Shown: positions 23,958 through 35,877 of the stretch, piece after piece
How positions within the stretch are numbered: the first letter of the stretch is position 1
Layout: every line of letters starts with the position of its first letter
Assembly: GCA_020746875.1 (NCBI GenBank)
Contig: JAGTJL010000021.1
Coordinates: 1,116,001 to 1,180,000, forward strand
Direction of reading: 5' to 3'
Length of the DNA: 64,000 nt
From: Rhexocercosporidium sp. MPI-PUGE-AT-0058
Lineage: Eukaryota; Ascomycota; Leotiomycetes; Helotiales
Position numbers and translations under genes: made by a program
Notes under the pieces: generated by a model
What the model was told of the DNA's origin: nothing
The model's database searches: none
The model's input: the letters and a program-made list of their open reading frames with translations, nothing else

Positions 23958-26123
23958 CTACAACTTGGCTCCCTTCGACCTTCTAGCCTCCTTCTCCTTA
24001 TCCCTCAGCAATCTTCTCAAGATCTTCCCGCTTGGACTCTTTGGTATGATATCGATGAACTCAACACCGCCCTTCAACCACTTGTGCCTAGCTTTGTGCT
24101 CTGAAACATGCTTCTGGATCTCTCGCGCGACCATTCTGTCGTTGTCTTCAAGACCTACAGAGGAAGACTTGACAACGAATGCTTTGGGAACTTCGCCTGC
24201 TGCGTCATCAGGGACTGGAATAACTGCACAGTCGGCTACAGAGGGATGTGTGAGGAGGTGAGCTTCCAGCTCGGCGGGTGCGACTTGGAGACCCTGGCAT
24301 TGGTCAGTATTTGAGTAATTGGTTTCGAGGGGTGAGTGAGCAGGAGACTTACCTTAACTTTGATAAGCTCCTTGATACGATCGACGATAGCGATGTGCTC
24401 ATTTCCAGCTGGCGATTTACGAATCACTGCTTCATCACCAGTACGCATCCATCTTCCTAGTCCATCTGTATCGTCCAAGAATGTCTCTAGGTTGGCTTTG
24501 TCATTATTCAGGTATCCAATAACCACGGATGGCGATTGAACGACGAGTTCTCCAGGCTGATCATAACCCGTGATCTCAGCACCCTCAATGGACACGATCT
24601 TAGCTTTGAACCCAGGAAGGAGAGAGCCACTGGTTCCGAAGAAAATATCATTTTCCGCACTGGAGCACACGACTGTGCAGGTTTCGGTGAGACCTAGACT
24701 CCATTTAGTGTTTGAGGTGCTCAAATGGAACGCAATGCTTACCATAACCTTGTCTAATCTTCCACGAGGGGTAGATTTTCTGCAATTCCTCTGCGGTCTC
24801 AGCACCGAGCGGTGCTGCCCCAGTGAAAATTCCCTTCACGCTGCTGAGGTCAAACTTGGAACAAACCTCCCGATTCTTTGCCAATTGGATGATGATTGGA
24901 GGAACCTGGTCAGGTCAGTGAAGCGCTTTCACGTACTCAACTTTGGAGCTTACTAAGTATAGAGTTTCTATCTTGTGGGTCTGAATAGCATTCAGGAATG
25001 ATTGAAGCTCAAACTTTGGGAGGATGATTACTCCATCTCCTCGGTAAGTGCTTGCTTGAGCAATCACCACCAAGCCATAAATATGGCTGAGAGGTAGAAG
25101 ACCAAGACCAACTTCCGTCCTCTTATTTTCTGGTCTCTTGTCACGAATAGGCTTTTCGTACGTTCCAATCTGTAGGACGTTTGCAATCACATTGCGATGG
25201 CTGATCATCACACCTTTCTGCAGGGCTAGTCAGCGGTTGTTTCTCATCAGCTAGAATTGCACACTTACAGGTAAACCAGAGGTTCCACTGGAGTAGCAGA
25301 GATATGCAGTTTGCTTTGCACCTTGTCCTTTCTCCCACTTCAACTCCTCAAGCACAGGAAGTTTGCTACCAGCTTCAATCAATTGTGACGCAGTCTTGAA
25401 GGAAACTGGTTTGTCCCCTGACAACTCCTTTGGCAGCTCCAGAATATAGACTCGCTCCTTGGGAATGCCAACAGCTTTGGCAGCTTGGAGGGAGGTTTCG
25501 AGGAGGGGGATGCACTGTTACAAATATTGATAAGTATATTGTTTACATTCTGCTGATGAGACTTACAGTGAAAAGGGCCGTGGCTCCAGAGGACTTGAGC
25601 TGGAACTCAAGTTCGGAGGCAGAGTATGCTGCATTGGCTGGAGTCGCAATGCCGTTGAGTCTGTGGACTGCATATGCCAAAGTCATAGAATCAACCTGTG
25701 AGAGTCAGTTCTAGCTTCCCATTCTCTTGGTCATTCTGGAAGAGCCACACGCACAGTATTCAAGGCAAAGATGCCCACGACTTTATCCCATTCCGTTCCC
25801 TTGTTCGGCTGCCATCCAAACTCCTTTGCCAAGGCCCTCGAAAGATGATCAACCCTTGAGACCATCTCCGTCGCAGTGAACGTCCTTCCTGAGAGGCCGC
25901 ATGTGAATGGATTGCGCGATTTCTTGAGAGGGCAGCGGCCGTAGGAGTCGTCCAGCATGAACTGGCTGATGGGGACATTGTCTGGGACTGCAGGGAAGTC
26001 AGTTAGATATCCATCTTTCTTGCTGAACCTATAGATGCTGTGGCAGATATGCGCTGATTGGAAGAATTGTGTTTACTCACTCTGGGGTAGTTTGGGAACC
26101 CATGCTGGTGGTGTGAAGACCAT
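23958..26123 (-). CDS. Peroxisomal acyl-CoA/4-coumarate-CoA ligase-like enzyme
   Basis: Eight exons give 584 aa: 26123..26081, 25987..25755, 25695..25567, 25514..25269, 25217..24954, 24905..24743, 24693..24353 and 24293..23958. It belongs to the ANL (AMP-binding) superfamily, which activates a carboxylic acid to an acyl-adenylate and then a CoA thioester. Motifs in order: the P-loop YSSGTSGLPKGVMISHRN, GLLPLSHIYGL, FTGAAPLGAE, the acyl-adenylate motif RQGYGLTET, WMRTGDEAVI, IVDRIKELIKVKGLQVAPAE, and the C-terminal catalytic lysine in PKSPSGKILRR. The protein ends in Ala-Lys-Leu, a canonical PTS1 signal, so import into peroxisomes is expected. The substrate could be a fatty, dicarboxylic or phenylpropanoid acid; the family alone does not settle it. 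No cluster partner lies next to it. Confidence 0.93.
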
Positions 26124-27253
26124 AGTGAAGAGTAATCAAGGACTCAATTAGAGATGCAGGTCAAACGGAACGGGTTGGTCCAGTAAGCGGGGGTAGCTCG
26201 ATACTTTGGTCTTGCGGGTCGAAACTGCTTTAAGATCTGTCAAGTGATGGAAGGCACGCGAATTGGGAATAATTCTCGGAAGGGAGTTTGACGGGATCTA
26301 TTAGAGAGGCAGGAAAAGATACAAGGGAGCGGAGGAGAGAGAGGGAGGAGAGCTGAAGAAAAGAGCTCCGAATCTATGGGAGGAGTTCTTGCTACCCCGG
26401 TTCTCCAAGTTGCGGGGTCAGATCCGCGTTCCGCTTTGAAGGACGGCCGAGGCCGAGGTAGAGGTAGAGGCAGAGTTCAGACAGATTATTTACGTCTTGG
26501 AGATGACAAGTGTAAGAAGACAGGAAGACCGGATTGACGGAAATCTTCCAGAGCACTGGTGGTCCCCAATTCGATCTATTGCTTGTGCGCAGGCTGCTCG
26601 TTCTACAGTTCCTTCGGGTTTGTGCAGGGGCAGCTTTTCGGACTTTAGATATAACTCGGCTTTCTTCATCGGCAATCATGGGTCGGGGATTGACTGCTTT
26701 CTCTTTCTTTGCCTGGGTTTTCTTTTTATATAAGCTGGATGTGGTATTCATTTATCTCATTCTTCCGCTCTCCAACAGACACTTTTCTTTGCCTTCAATA
26801 ATTCAGAGAAGTCTGCAGGCATGGCAGTCTGCAAGGCTGAGATGGATGGATTGTGTCATCACTGGCTCGGACTGGATGGACTTGACGAGCGCAACAACTT
26901 GTCTTCCAGACAATTTGGGAAATAAACAGAACGCTTCAACACGCGCTCTGGAACCGCTCTCTCCGTCATGGACTACCTGTGGCTTTGAAACAAAAAAGAA
27001 CATTGCGGCAGTGGAGAGAAATAGTACGCTCCTGGAGTCCATCCTGGCCATAGGGGCTACTGCTGTTGATTCCTGGTTGACCTTACCTAGGACAAAGAGC
27101 AGAGTCTAGAGCTGCTTGCACGACTTTCAAGTAGCACAGGGACATAAGCATAGATACAGAAGGGCTCATGGAATAGATGGATGCAAGAGAAGTCAAGACG
27201 GTAACTGGACTGTCCATGGCGGGGTCTGAAGTCACGGTTCACCCAGAGGACAA

Positions 27254-27278
27254 GACAGGACAGGACAGGACAGGACAG
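27254..27278. repeat. (GGACA)n microsatellite
   Basis: Five tandem copies of the pentamer ACAGG/GGACA are visible without interruption. Confidence 0.9.
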
Positions 27279-28114
27279 TACTGCACAACCACGGACAGTC
27301 CTATCCAAGCATTCAAAGTCATCTTAAGATAGATTTCAGCTAACAGTCTGTAGATGAATCATGGAAGGGTGGGAAGACGAGGGAAAGCAAGTACTGATGA
27401 GCGTTCTGCTCCACAGGTCTTGGCACAGCGCGGTATATCCTTAAGGGACATCAGCAGACATTTCTTTTCTTCGTTGTATTTCTACAGTCTGCTGTGCGTC
27501 CATGACAATCGCATCTCCTTGATACAGTCTTGCCCGAAGACGCGTTACTTCTCAGCCAAACAAAGAATCTCAAGTGGTGATCTGGGCAAGAATCTCTAGA
27601 CCCTCCACTGAGCAGCGAACCGCAACCCAAATTCAGTGGTGAAGCTCTCTATATCCAATGGTCAACGCGTCACTACCAAAATCCCAAGCCAGTCCCTGAT
27701 TGCCCTGGAGCAAAACCAGGTAGTGAACCTCTCAACCCCAGCAGGGCTGGAATATGCGATACTCAAGATCATTCTGCTGCACTTCACTTCACGCTCTCCA
27801 AAACCGCGATATGCATCATCTAGATACGCGTAGGATGTCCCATCTAGCTGTATGAGGAGAGAACTCTGGCATGTCTCTGAAGATACTTCTTTTGGTGTTC
27901 AATATCCAGCTGCCAAAACATCTGCAGTTGGGTTTATATACCATCCACATTCAATCCAAAATCCTAGCAGTACCAAGTGCACAAGACAATCAATCTCGAA
28001 CAGCTGCTTATCTCGCAGCCGTCTCGAGGGTGACTGGCAGATTGAGCAGATGTGTTCTTTACTTCACCCATACGTTCCTGCGTGAAATAGGAGTAAATAG
28101 TCGACGAGCGCCTT

Positions 28115-28440
28115 AATTCACCCCTCCCACCCTCCCTCATCCTCGTGCGTGAACGGCCGTTCCTACCGAATTCAATCGTAATTATCGAATCAGGCAAGAA
28201 CGAACCGCACTCCACTAGCGCCGTTCTCTCCAGAGACGCGAGCGAGTACAAAAGCTCCTCGAGTTCTCCCTCAACCTCGAGGCTTCTTCTTCCTTCAACA
28301 ACACCAACCCCTCCTCTCCTTCCACCGCTACTTCCTTTCCCTCCTCTCTTCCCTTCCCTTCTCATACCTTACTTTACCCTCCTCACTTACTCACACCTTA
28401 CCTTCTACTTTGTTTATCTTCTCCAGCCTCAATTTCTCAC
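28115..28440 (+). promoter_or_regulatory. CT-rich leader or promoter of the AlkB-like gene
   Basis: Long runs of C and T (for example CCTCCTCTCTTCCCTTCCC) precede the start codon at 28544 by 100-430 nt. Pyrimidine-rich tracts of this kind mark promoters and 5' leaders of many filamentous fungal genes. The exact transcription start cannot be seen. Confidence 0.5.
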
Positions 28441-28543
28441 CACTTAGTGGGCCATTCGAGTGTCATAATTTTGAGTTTGAGATCCACTCGAAGACGAACA
28501 GGACTACCAACTACCAACCCAATTTCAGGGCAATCCAGTCGCT

Positions 28544-31052
28544 ATGGCGCCACAGATTCCTGCCGTTCACAGTGACGAGCACGGTCTTGTCAAATTCTCA
28601 ATCTCAGAGTTTACTAGTCATGAGATTGAGAAGGTCAGTTCCCAGTTGTTCACTTTCGAATTTTGAAAATCTCCACTGCTGACTGCTTCTGTGACAAGAT
28701 CGTGTCTGGACCTACACATCCATTTACCATTCCTCAGCCAACTGTTACTGCTCCTTCTGGACCCCAACTCCTACCTCGCAAGCGAGCCGCCGCCAAGTCC
28801 AGCAAGGGTCAACCAAAGTCCAAGAAGGCGAAGACTCAACATGAAGTTACTGATGATAAGCAATCCGAACATGCAGATGTTGTTTCTCAAAGAACCCCGC
28901 AACCTCTTCCACATGGCAAGCTGGAGTCGTTTGGGCAGCCAACCGTTTGGGCAGAACGACGCGCACAATTATGTGAGACATTGAATCACTTCAGAGCCCA
29001 CGAAGCTGGAGTTTACCAGAACAAGAAGGCCGATGGCAAGATTTCAGTCGCCTATGGCTTGTATCTGGATGCCGGTGTCTCTTCTCGCGACTTCTTCAAC
29101 AATGACATCATCATCACTACTCTGTAAGTTGACCCTCTCCCAGTTTCTGAGTGCTTTACTAACCTTGAATCAGGGGTGGTGGCAAGGCTAAGAATGAGAA
29201 CGGAGACATGGAGCGTGTTAAGAATCATGCTGTTGAGGGAGGAAATGCAGGAGCCTTTCGCATGTCGATGAAGCGCCTACAACCTATTGTTGTAATCACC
29301 GGTAATTATGTGTCAACCAATCTTCATGAATGCACCTCAGCTGATGTTTCAACCACAGGCAAGAAGAACACCAACTGCAGAGTTGAGCTGACCCATTACT
29401 TCAATGTTTTGGGATACTTCCATGTCACAGCTCTGTGGTATGACAAGTCCGCTACGTGCTGCTGGATGGTCAAGCTCCAGAGATGCGATACCACTACGCA
29501 GCCATGGTGGTCTGTCAAGGGATCTGTCCATACTCCTCTGCCTCTCTCTGCCGCTCCCAGTCAATTCTGTGGTTTCTGCAAGGTTGAAACTGAGCGAATC
29601 TACGAGGAAGAATGGATTTGCATGCACCCTGCCTGCAAGTCCTACTTCAAGAGAGATGGATTATTCATTGATGCCACGAACTATCACTACAGTCAGCCAT
29701 TTCTTGAGGCACGATCGGAGTTCATGGGTCAGGTACCAGTTTCCGCCGCTCCATGCTTGCCTGACACCACAGCTGGTACTCTGTTTACAGACGATTTGTT
29801 CAACAACTACAAGCAAGGGTTCGTTTGTTCTTCTTGTGGCTGCTGCAGTCGTCAAAAGCACTGGAGCTACTGGGAATGTGAGAACAAGGACTGTGGCCTG
29901 ACTTTTCCCACGCGCCAACAAGCTATGTCACTTGCTGATGCCCAAGTAGAGTCTGCTGGCGGCCCAAAACGACTGACGGGATTTGCGAAGCCAGGTATCA
30001 AAGTTGAGCACTTCACTCTTGGCGCTTATCAAGGCACAAAGTATTCCTTTCCTGATGAGACTGGCGATGTTATTGGTTTTGTGGCTTTGTTGAAGTCAAA
30101 CAAGGAGATCAACAGCCAGAAGAATGGGCCGGATGAACTCTACGACCTCTTCTCTTCGCAGAAGCATGGTGGATTTGCATTGGAGCGAAAGCCAGTCAGA
30201 GCACCCGGCTGTGAGTCACTCCATCTTGATCAAGATTCGTGTTCACAGACAACTAACGCATTCCAGCCATTGGCGAGAAGCTGACCCAACAGTTCGGTCT
30301 GAACTACGTGAGTTCATCAGCTTTGCTTTCTCTCATGAGTACTAATGTCATTTTAGGGCGCCACTTACAAGTTCATTGTTCGCACCGAGTCCAAGAGCTT
30401 CTCAAACGCCCCTCCTGCTATCCTTAGAGTCCTCAAGCGCTGCACTTGGGCTGCAGAGGATGCTGTCAACCAACATGGAGGAGTCTATGAAGCACCCAAT
30501 GAGCTACTTGCCTTGGGATATACCGAGTGTGGTGAGATGGGCGTATGCAAATCTTCAATGTCATTTCTAGTTGCTTCTGCTAACCGCTTCCAAGTATCAT
30601 GATGATGGAGAAAAGACAGTCGGATCGACCGTTACAAGTCTGTCCCTCGGTTGCCGCTCAACCATGAACTTCCGTCCCAAGTCCGAGACCACTCTCTTTG
30701 GACCTTCCCGGAAGACAGGTCACAAGCCAGCTGTCTTGCAGTTCAGTATTGAGCATGGAGATCTGATGGTTATGCACGGTTCAACGATCCAAAAGCTCTA
30801 CGAGGTGAGGTCCAATAAGAAATTTCAATGTCCAAAGTATCTAACTAAAATTTAAAGCACTGCGCCAACACCTACGGTCAGCGACGATTCGCTCTGACTT
30901 GCCGCACCATTCGCTTTGACACAATGTCGAAGATAGAGAAGCAGCATGCCATGGAGGATGGTGCCATTCCAGCTTATGCAGAGGAGTTCAAATATGATGG
31001 AGATGTCGGCCTGTTGGAGAGCGGAGGAGAGAACAGCGCTGAACAAGATTGA
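28544..31052 (+). CDS. AlkB-like 2-oxoglutarate/Fe(II) dioxygenase with two Cys4 zinc sites
   Basis: Eight exons give 708 aa: 28544..28633, 28699..29123, 29174..29301, 29359..30210, 30267..30307, 30357..30542, 30595..30804 and 30858..31052; all phases close. Lys-rich basic stretches near residues 55-75 (PRKRAAAKSSKGQPKSKKAK) look like a bipartite nuclear signal. Two Cys4 zinc-ribbon-like sites follow at about residues 290-420: CGFC...CMHPAC and CSSC...CENKDC. The C-terminal part carries the dioxygenase signature: H576-x-D578 in YHDDGE, H635 in MVMHG, and R654/R660 in RFALTCR, which matches the AlkB R-x-N-x-T-x-R signature except for Asn to Ala. The expected chemistry is oxidative demethylation of a nucleic acid or protein, using Fe(II) and 2-oxoglutarate. 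The substrate is unknown. The zinc sites suggest DNA or RNA binding. Confidence 0.85.
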
Positions 31053-32350
31053 AATGGTGCCTCTCCGTTCTTCCTTTTTACGGGACCACTTACCTATTTT
31101 ATGGTGGCATCTACATGCGCGCTTTTTCGTTTTAGCAAATTACGCATCTCTCGGGGGAGAGCACAGACAGGGATGGATATGATGAAGGGAAGGATATTTA
31201 TTTGCATCATCGGTCCGAAATCGAGCATCTAACAGAAAGGTCCCCTGGACCACACATTGCACATAACATAGCTTAGAGACTAACAAATTGTAACACAAAA
31301 TTTGATTTGATCTTTTCTTTCGCATTGAAAATTCAGATCTTCAGCTCAATTCTAAGACATTTGAAAACGCTGAGTAGAGAGGTGATTCGGGAGGGCCAGA
31401 ATTGGGTAGAAGCTGGTAGAATCCGGGATTGCTCGATTAAAAAAGCTTGGAATGTTGGCTCTCATTTGGAGAGCACAACAACGAGAGATGAATTTGGCAG
31501 ATCATATAAATGCATCTGAATTACTTGTACACTCCAAACCCATCCTAAGAGCGCCATCATCCGAGATAGCTGGAAATGCACTGTGTGTAAATTCGGACCC
31601 GCCACTATGCCATTCGCTAAACAATTGAGAAACAATTTCCACTTCGTCTCTCATCTCCCTGCCAATCCATGAATCACCGCTCACCAACTACCACGTCAGG
31701 AAGGCATACCAATTGCCTAATACACAATCCAAGCAGATTTCCATCGCTAATCTAATCCTCTCTCCATATCTCCAGAATATCCAAGGTACACGAACCATCG
31801 CCAAGCTCAAGAATTCAAGGAGCGAGCGACCATATCACAGCTGGGAGTTAGTAGTCTGGTTTCCCTTCCCTGCTGTTCTTCGCTTTTGAAGTACTTGTAG
31901 AACTTGTTGCTCGTGCCACCGATGACTACGACTCCGAGAGCGGAGTGTCTGCCGAGTCTGAGGAAATTCAGAGCTATAGATCCGATGTCGAATCGCAGAT
32001 GCCGTATACTTAGTACTTCGTAGATCTTCTTCTTGTTAGTACCGCTCGAAATTGGTGTTTGATTATTGAGCACTTTCAGGATGGGTAGACCAGCCACGAA
32101 CCATACACGGAGATATCATCTCAGACCAGACCTTACGCCAAGTGTTATTGTGTCTACTCGTAGGTTTTGAGATGCTCTGCTCCGGTCTCGTTGTGTGGTC
32201 TCGTCGTGGCGGTAACTTGAAATTTGAGGCTGGGATGGTTTCGACGATTGGTCGCCGTGCGAATTCGCCAATACCAGATGACTTCACAGGATTTTATCAT
32301 AGAGCATGTTCCTAATCTATCTCATCTGCTCGTAGGATATTGAGGGTAGA
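31053..32350. other. Intergenic region with weak minus-strand frames
   Basis: Two overlapping minus-strand frames (32063-32287 and 31807-32097) read somewhat like protein, but no splice arrangement joined them with confidence, and I do not recognise either. Nothing else is seen. Confidence 0.4.
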
Positions 32351-32609
32351 CCGAGCTCTCCGTCGGAGGAAAGCGTGACCTATTTTGACAAGCGAGAACA
32401 TTAAAACATATCTCGAATAACACTTTATTCTTCGACTTTACGGACTTCTATAATAGTAATAATTTAAAAATAAGTTCTAAAATAGCTAAGGTACTTACAA
32501 GTTCAATTTTTAGTAGTATTAATTAATCAAATGTTGTAAAAATCGCAGGTTCTTTGAATTTCTAAAGGCTGTTAAAACCGGCCACCTTTTTCTCCGACGG
32601 AGTGACCGG
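32351..32609. mobile_element. MITE-like element with 30-bp terminal inverted repeats
   Basis: The left end (32351-32380, CCGAGCTCTCCGTCGGAGGA...) and the reverse complement of the right end (32580-32609) match at 23 of 30 positions. Both share the core CTCCGTCGGAG, which is itself an imperfect palindrome. The 199-nt interior is AT-rich (for example AATAATTTAAAAATAAG) and codes for nothing. A GAGGG pentamer occurs immediately right of the right end (32610-32614) and 4 nt left of the left end (32342-32346), so a target duplication is possible but not flush. The size and structure fit a non-autonomous DNA transposon. No transposase is present, and the family is unknown. Confidence 0.6.
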
Positions 32610-34419
32610 GAGGGCGAGTTCGCGATTTCGCGAGGCTGGTCAATTGCTCCAGGGGCAGGTCAAGCGCAAGTCGCAAGTAAAACAACTTGCTAAACTTCGA
32701 ACCTAACCACAAGTAAACATAAACAAAAAATATCCTTATAAATTATGGCGCCCGCCTTTTCTTGAATAACGTAATCTCTTCACAACATCCAGTCCGGTTC
32801 CCCAACACTTCCCCTTCACTCACTCTACTCGCCCAGAAAAAGATACATCCCACGTCATCAACATCCTACCTCCTAAACCCAAAGTCGAACAACACAGTCC
32901 CACTTACAAACCCCTACTGACCCAAGAAGTGTTACCTCATCCGCAAACCCTGTCGATGAACCACGCCATTTCAATGTAGAATCAATGCCGAGAAGAACCA
33001 GAAAAGTATACTACCACCTCGAGACCGTCTCATTGCTGAAAGCAGATACGCAGACACGCAACATACTAGATCACGCTCGACGTTATTGGCCAAATACTCG
33101 CAACACCTCAAGCCACTCACGGTATATATCCACATCCAATCCATTGGTTTATTACCTTAGATAGATCTGTAATCCATCCTGACCGCAGCCGAGAACAGAG
33201 CAGATATCTAAAGATAACCCTTGACTTCGCCCCTTTACCTTTCCCATCTCGGTCCGCTATTCGAAATTTGGGGACAAACCATATACATGCAGGCGCATGA
33301 ATCATCAAGTCTAGTCTTGTGTTGTAGGGTCTGGTAACGCCAATCTGGATTCCGAAGGCTGGATCGTTTATCTCGCGTGAACGGAAGGCCAGTGAGAAAC
33401 TGTGGTGCAGGCACTAGTCTAGCAGAAACCGATCGAAGAGTATTCTGATGTTCCCTCTCGGGAGCTCATTTGCAGAGGTGCTTATTCAGCCAGTGTGAGA
33501 GTTGTACATTGCCTTTCCGGTTGGGAGAGCCGCTTCGACGAGGATCAGCCCAGAAGCAGAGGGGATGAGTTGAGGACTTGGGTCTTTTTAAAAATAGTTA
33601 TTTCTGGGTTTCTTGAAGCAGCAGGTGGTGAGGTCTACCATACTTTTCTACTAATAGGAGATGGCATAACGAATATGATGACCATGATTGGGGTTTTTTT
33701 CTGGAGGTCCCGAACTCTTCGGATGGAAGGTGTATTCCATCACATATATAAACACTAAACGGTATTTGCATTGTAACCACCTGACCTAGCATAGATAGAA
33801 GGCCGTTGTGCTTTGCTTTATACAGCGATGATTGTTTGTGGCAAGGACCACATTAGAGAAGAAAGTGGTCTTCAGAGCAGGTGGTCTATCACATGGGGAA
33901 GAGGATCTTGGAAAGCATGTTCACTCGTCCGAATTAGGTTCCCGGAATGGATGGCATTTGCCTGGCTGCGGTGTCACACAAGTATCATCTTTCATTCCCA
34001 TCTATGACTCAAGTCAACCCAACGCCCAACAAGAACTCAACATTCGGAAGGTTTCAAAAGTGGAGTCACATAAACTATGCTACGTCAGATCCTTTCTCTC
34101 TCCCCAATCCACCTCGTTGCCCAGCTTAAGCTCGAAAGACCCAAAGACAAAGGACTCCGACCCATGACTTTTCCCACCAAGAGGCTCACTCAACCTTCGC
34201 ACTCCCTCGACAAGAGGGGGCAGACAGATCCAAATGGTGGCCAAGGGTATCCCGCGTTTATGCCTATCCATACCATTTCAAAACGCCCGAGAAACACAAA
34301 ATATTACAGCCACCGAGGCTTACTTGTTTGCTATGCTGTCCTGGCCTTGAAGTGCGGCCTAAAATATGCAGAAAATGAAGACCAACATTCGTTACGAGTT
34401 AAAACGTAAGCCAGCGGGC
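32610..34419. other. Intergenic region, no gene seen
   Basis: Short frames on both strands lack domains. The segment holds the 3' flank of the bHLH gene. No RNA gene is recognised. Confidence 0.45.
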
Positions 34420-35877
34420 TCAGATAGGTCCCATCATCCCATCCATCAGATACTGCTGTCTTGACGGAAGTTGTTGCTGCCCCCCCGCTATTGAAGTCCG
34501 TTGCGATCGGTTCATGTTGTTGTTCTGCTGCATATTCTGGGGCTGTCTCGCCATGACGAGAATCTCGAACGCATCAACTCGGGATTTCAAGCTCGCATTT
34601 TCCTTTATAAGGTATTTGTTCCGCTTCTCAAGGTGTGCGATGTATTCCGTTGCTTTTGAAAGGACGGTTGCCTTGAGGTCAAGCCTGTCAGTCATGACCT
34701 AGCTAGATCGGATGAGATGGCATACCTTGTTTAATTTATGTGCGGGCGTAAGACCTTGAAGGTCTTCTTGAATATCCTCCCCGCGTGAGTTCTTTTTGCT
34801 CATGACCCTTAATGAGGGGACAGAATCCCGCAGTGCGGCGATCTTGTCGTTGAGATTTGTGCGATATCGCTTCTCGATCATGTTGTGTGCTGTCTTTTTG
34901 ACCGGTGGGCAACGCCCGTTGGTAGGCTCTGTGCTCTCGTCATCTTCCTCCTCCCCCTCTAGACTCGACTTTCTCTTGCGATTCCCTGTTGGGTCGGGAG
35001 ACGATGGTGACGAGGTCGGAGATGCAGGGTACTGTGCTTGCATAGAGGGCATGGCGATGCTGCGAAGCTTAGACTCTTCTTGAGGAGTGAGCCTGCCGCT
35101 ATATTGCTGCGCTTGTCTTGTGCCCGATGTTGGGCGTGTCCAGGAGAGAGGTGTCGAATAGAGGCCTTCTCGGTTGGGGATGTCAGTCATTGGAGGTGAG
35201 AGCAAGGTATCTGGAGTCTGGAAGAGGGGTTCCTCGTTCATTGGGTCTTCTCCAAATACAGCAGATTCGTCTGTCATGTTTGATCCTCTAGTGCCGTACC
35301 CGCTGCCTTGGAACTCTAGGCCGGACATGGACGGTGATGTGGGTTCGGCTTTGAAATTGGGGAAATACTCCTCCGACGTTGGCGAAAGAGCTGCGTCGCT
35401 TGGGTCGTCCCAGCGCATCCACTCCTCAAAAGTACCAAAGTTGAATGTTTGCTCAGACTTGATGTCCGGATTGGCCTCTTGTTTTGGCAGATTGTAAGCC
35501 GCTGGTGGGAATGCTAGTGGCTCGGGGGATATAGGTGACGGTAGGGTCGAGTCACAAGAGTCGGAGGCGACTGCTGAGTCGTTATATGAGCTAGAATCCC
35601 AGCCGAATGTTGATATTGAGTTCTAATTGAAGGGATGTCAGTCCAAGTTGGTACCAGGTGAGGGTGATGTGGTGTAAATTGAGCTGAAGTGTCTCAAGAC
35701 CTCAAGGCAAGCAAGCAGTGAAGGATATATTGTCCAGTGACTGTGTCAAGGCAATGTGCTGATTGAAAACAGGCCAAGAAGGGTTTAGACAGGCTAGGAA
35801 AGGGCGGGACATACTTGAGGTCTCTTTTGTGTTGAGAAATAGTCAACAATGGGATTCTGGCAGCAGTTGATGGCCAT
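34420..35877 (-). CDS. SREBP-type bHLH-zipper transcription factor without membrane segments
   Basis: Three exons give 403 aa: 35877..35815, 35622..34726 and 34671..34420. The N-terminal 250 residues are Ser/Pro/Asp/Glu-rich and look like an activation region. After a basic KRKSSLEGE stretch comes the bHLH domain at about residues 260-345. Its basic part AHNMIEKRYRTNLNDKI contains the tyrosine (EKRYR) that marks SREBP-type factors and lets them bind E-box and sterol-regulatory elements. Helix 2 continues across the last intron (LNK to ATVLSKATEYIAHLEKRNKY) into a short leucine-zipper-like helix. There is no transmembrane pair and no SREBP C-terminal domain, so it resembles soluble SrbB/SAH-2-type relatives rather than membrane-bound SrbA. 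These act in sterol, hypoxia or morphology control. The first exon is inferred from splice phase alone. Confidence 0.85.

Larger units (their letters stand above)
26124..28543. other. Divergent intergenic region between the ligase and the AlkB-like gene
   Basis: The region serves as the upstream region for two divergent genes. A plus-strand frame at 26534-27109 (191 codons) has no domain and mirrors no known protein. A GGACA microsatellite sits at 27254-27278, and the last 430 nt before the AlkB-like start are strongly pyrimidine-rich. Confidence 0.5.

Noticed and set aside
26534..27109. Plus-strand frame of 191 codons with a hydrophobic segment
   Set aside because: No domain; it lies in the divergent promoter region and looks like a chance frame.
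31807..32287. Two overlapping minus-strand frames next to the MITE-like element
   Set aside because: The frames overlap out of phase without splice sites that would join them, and no family is recognised.
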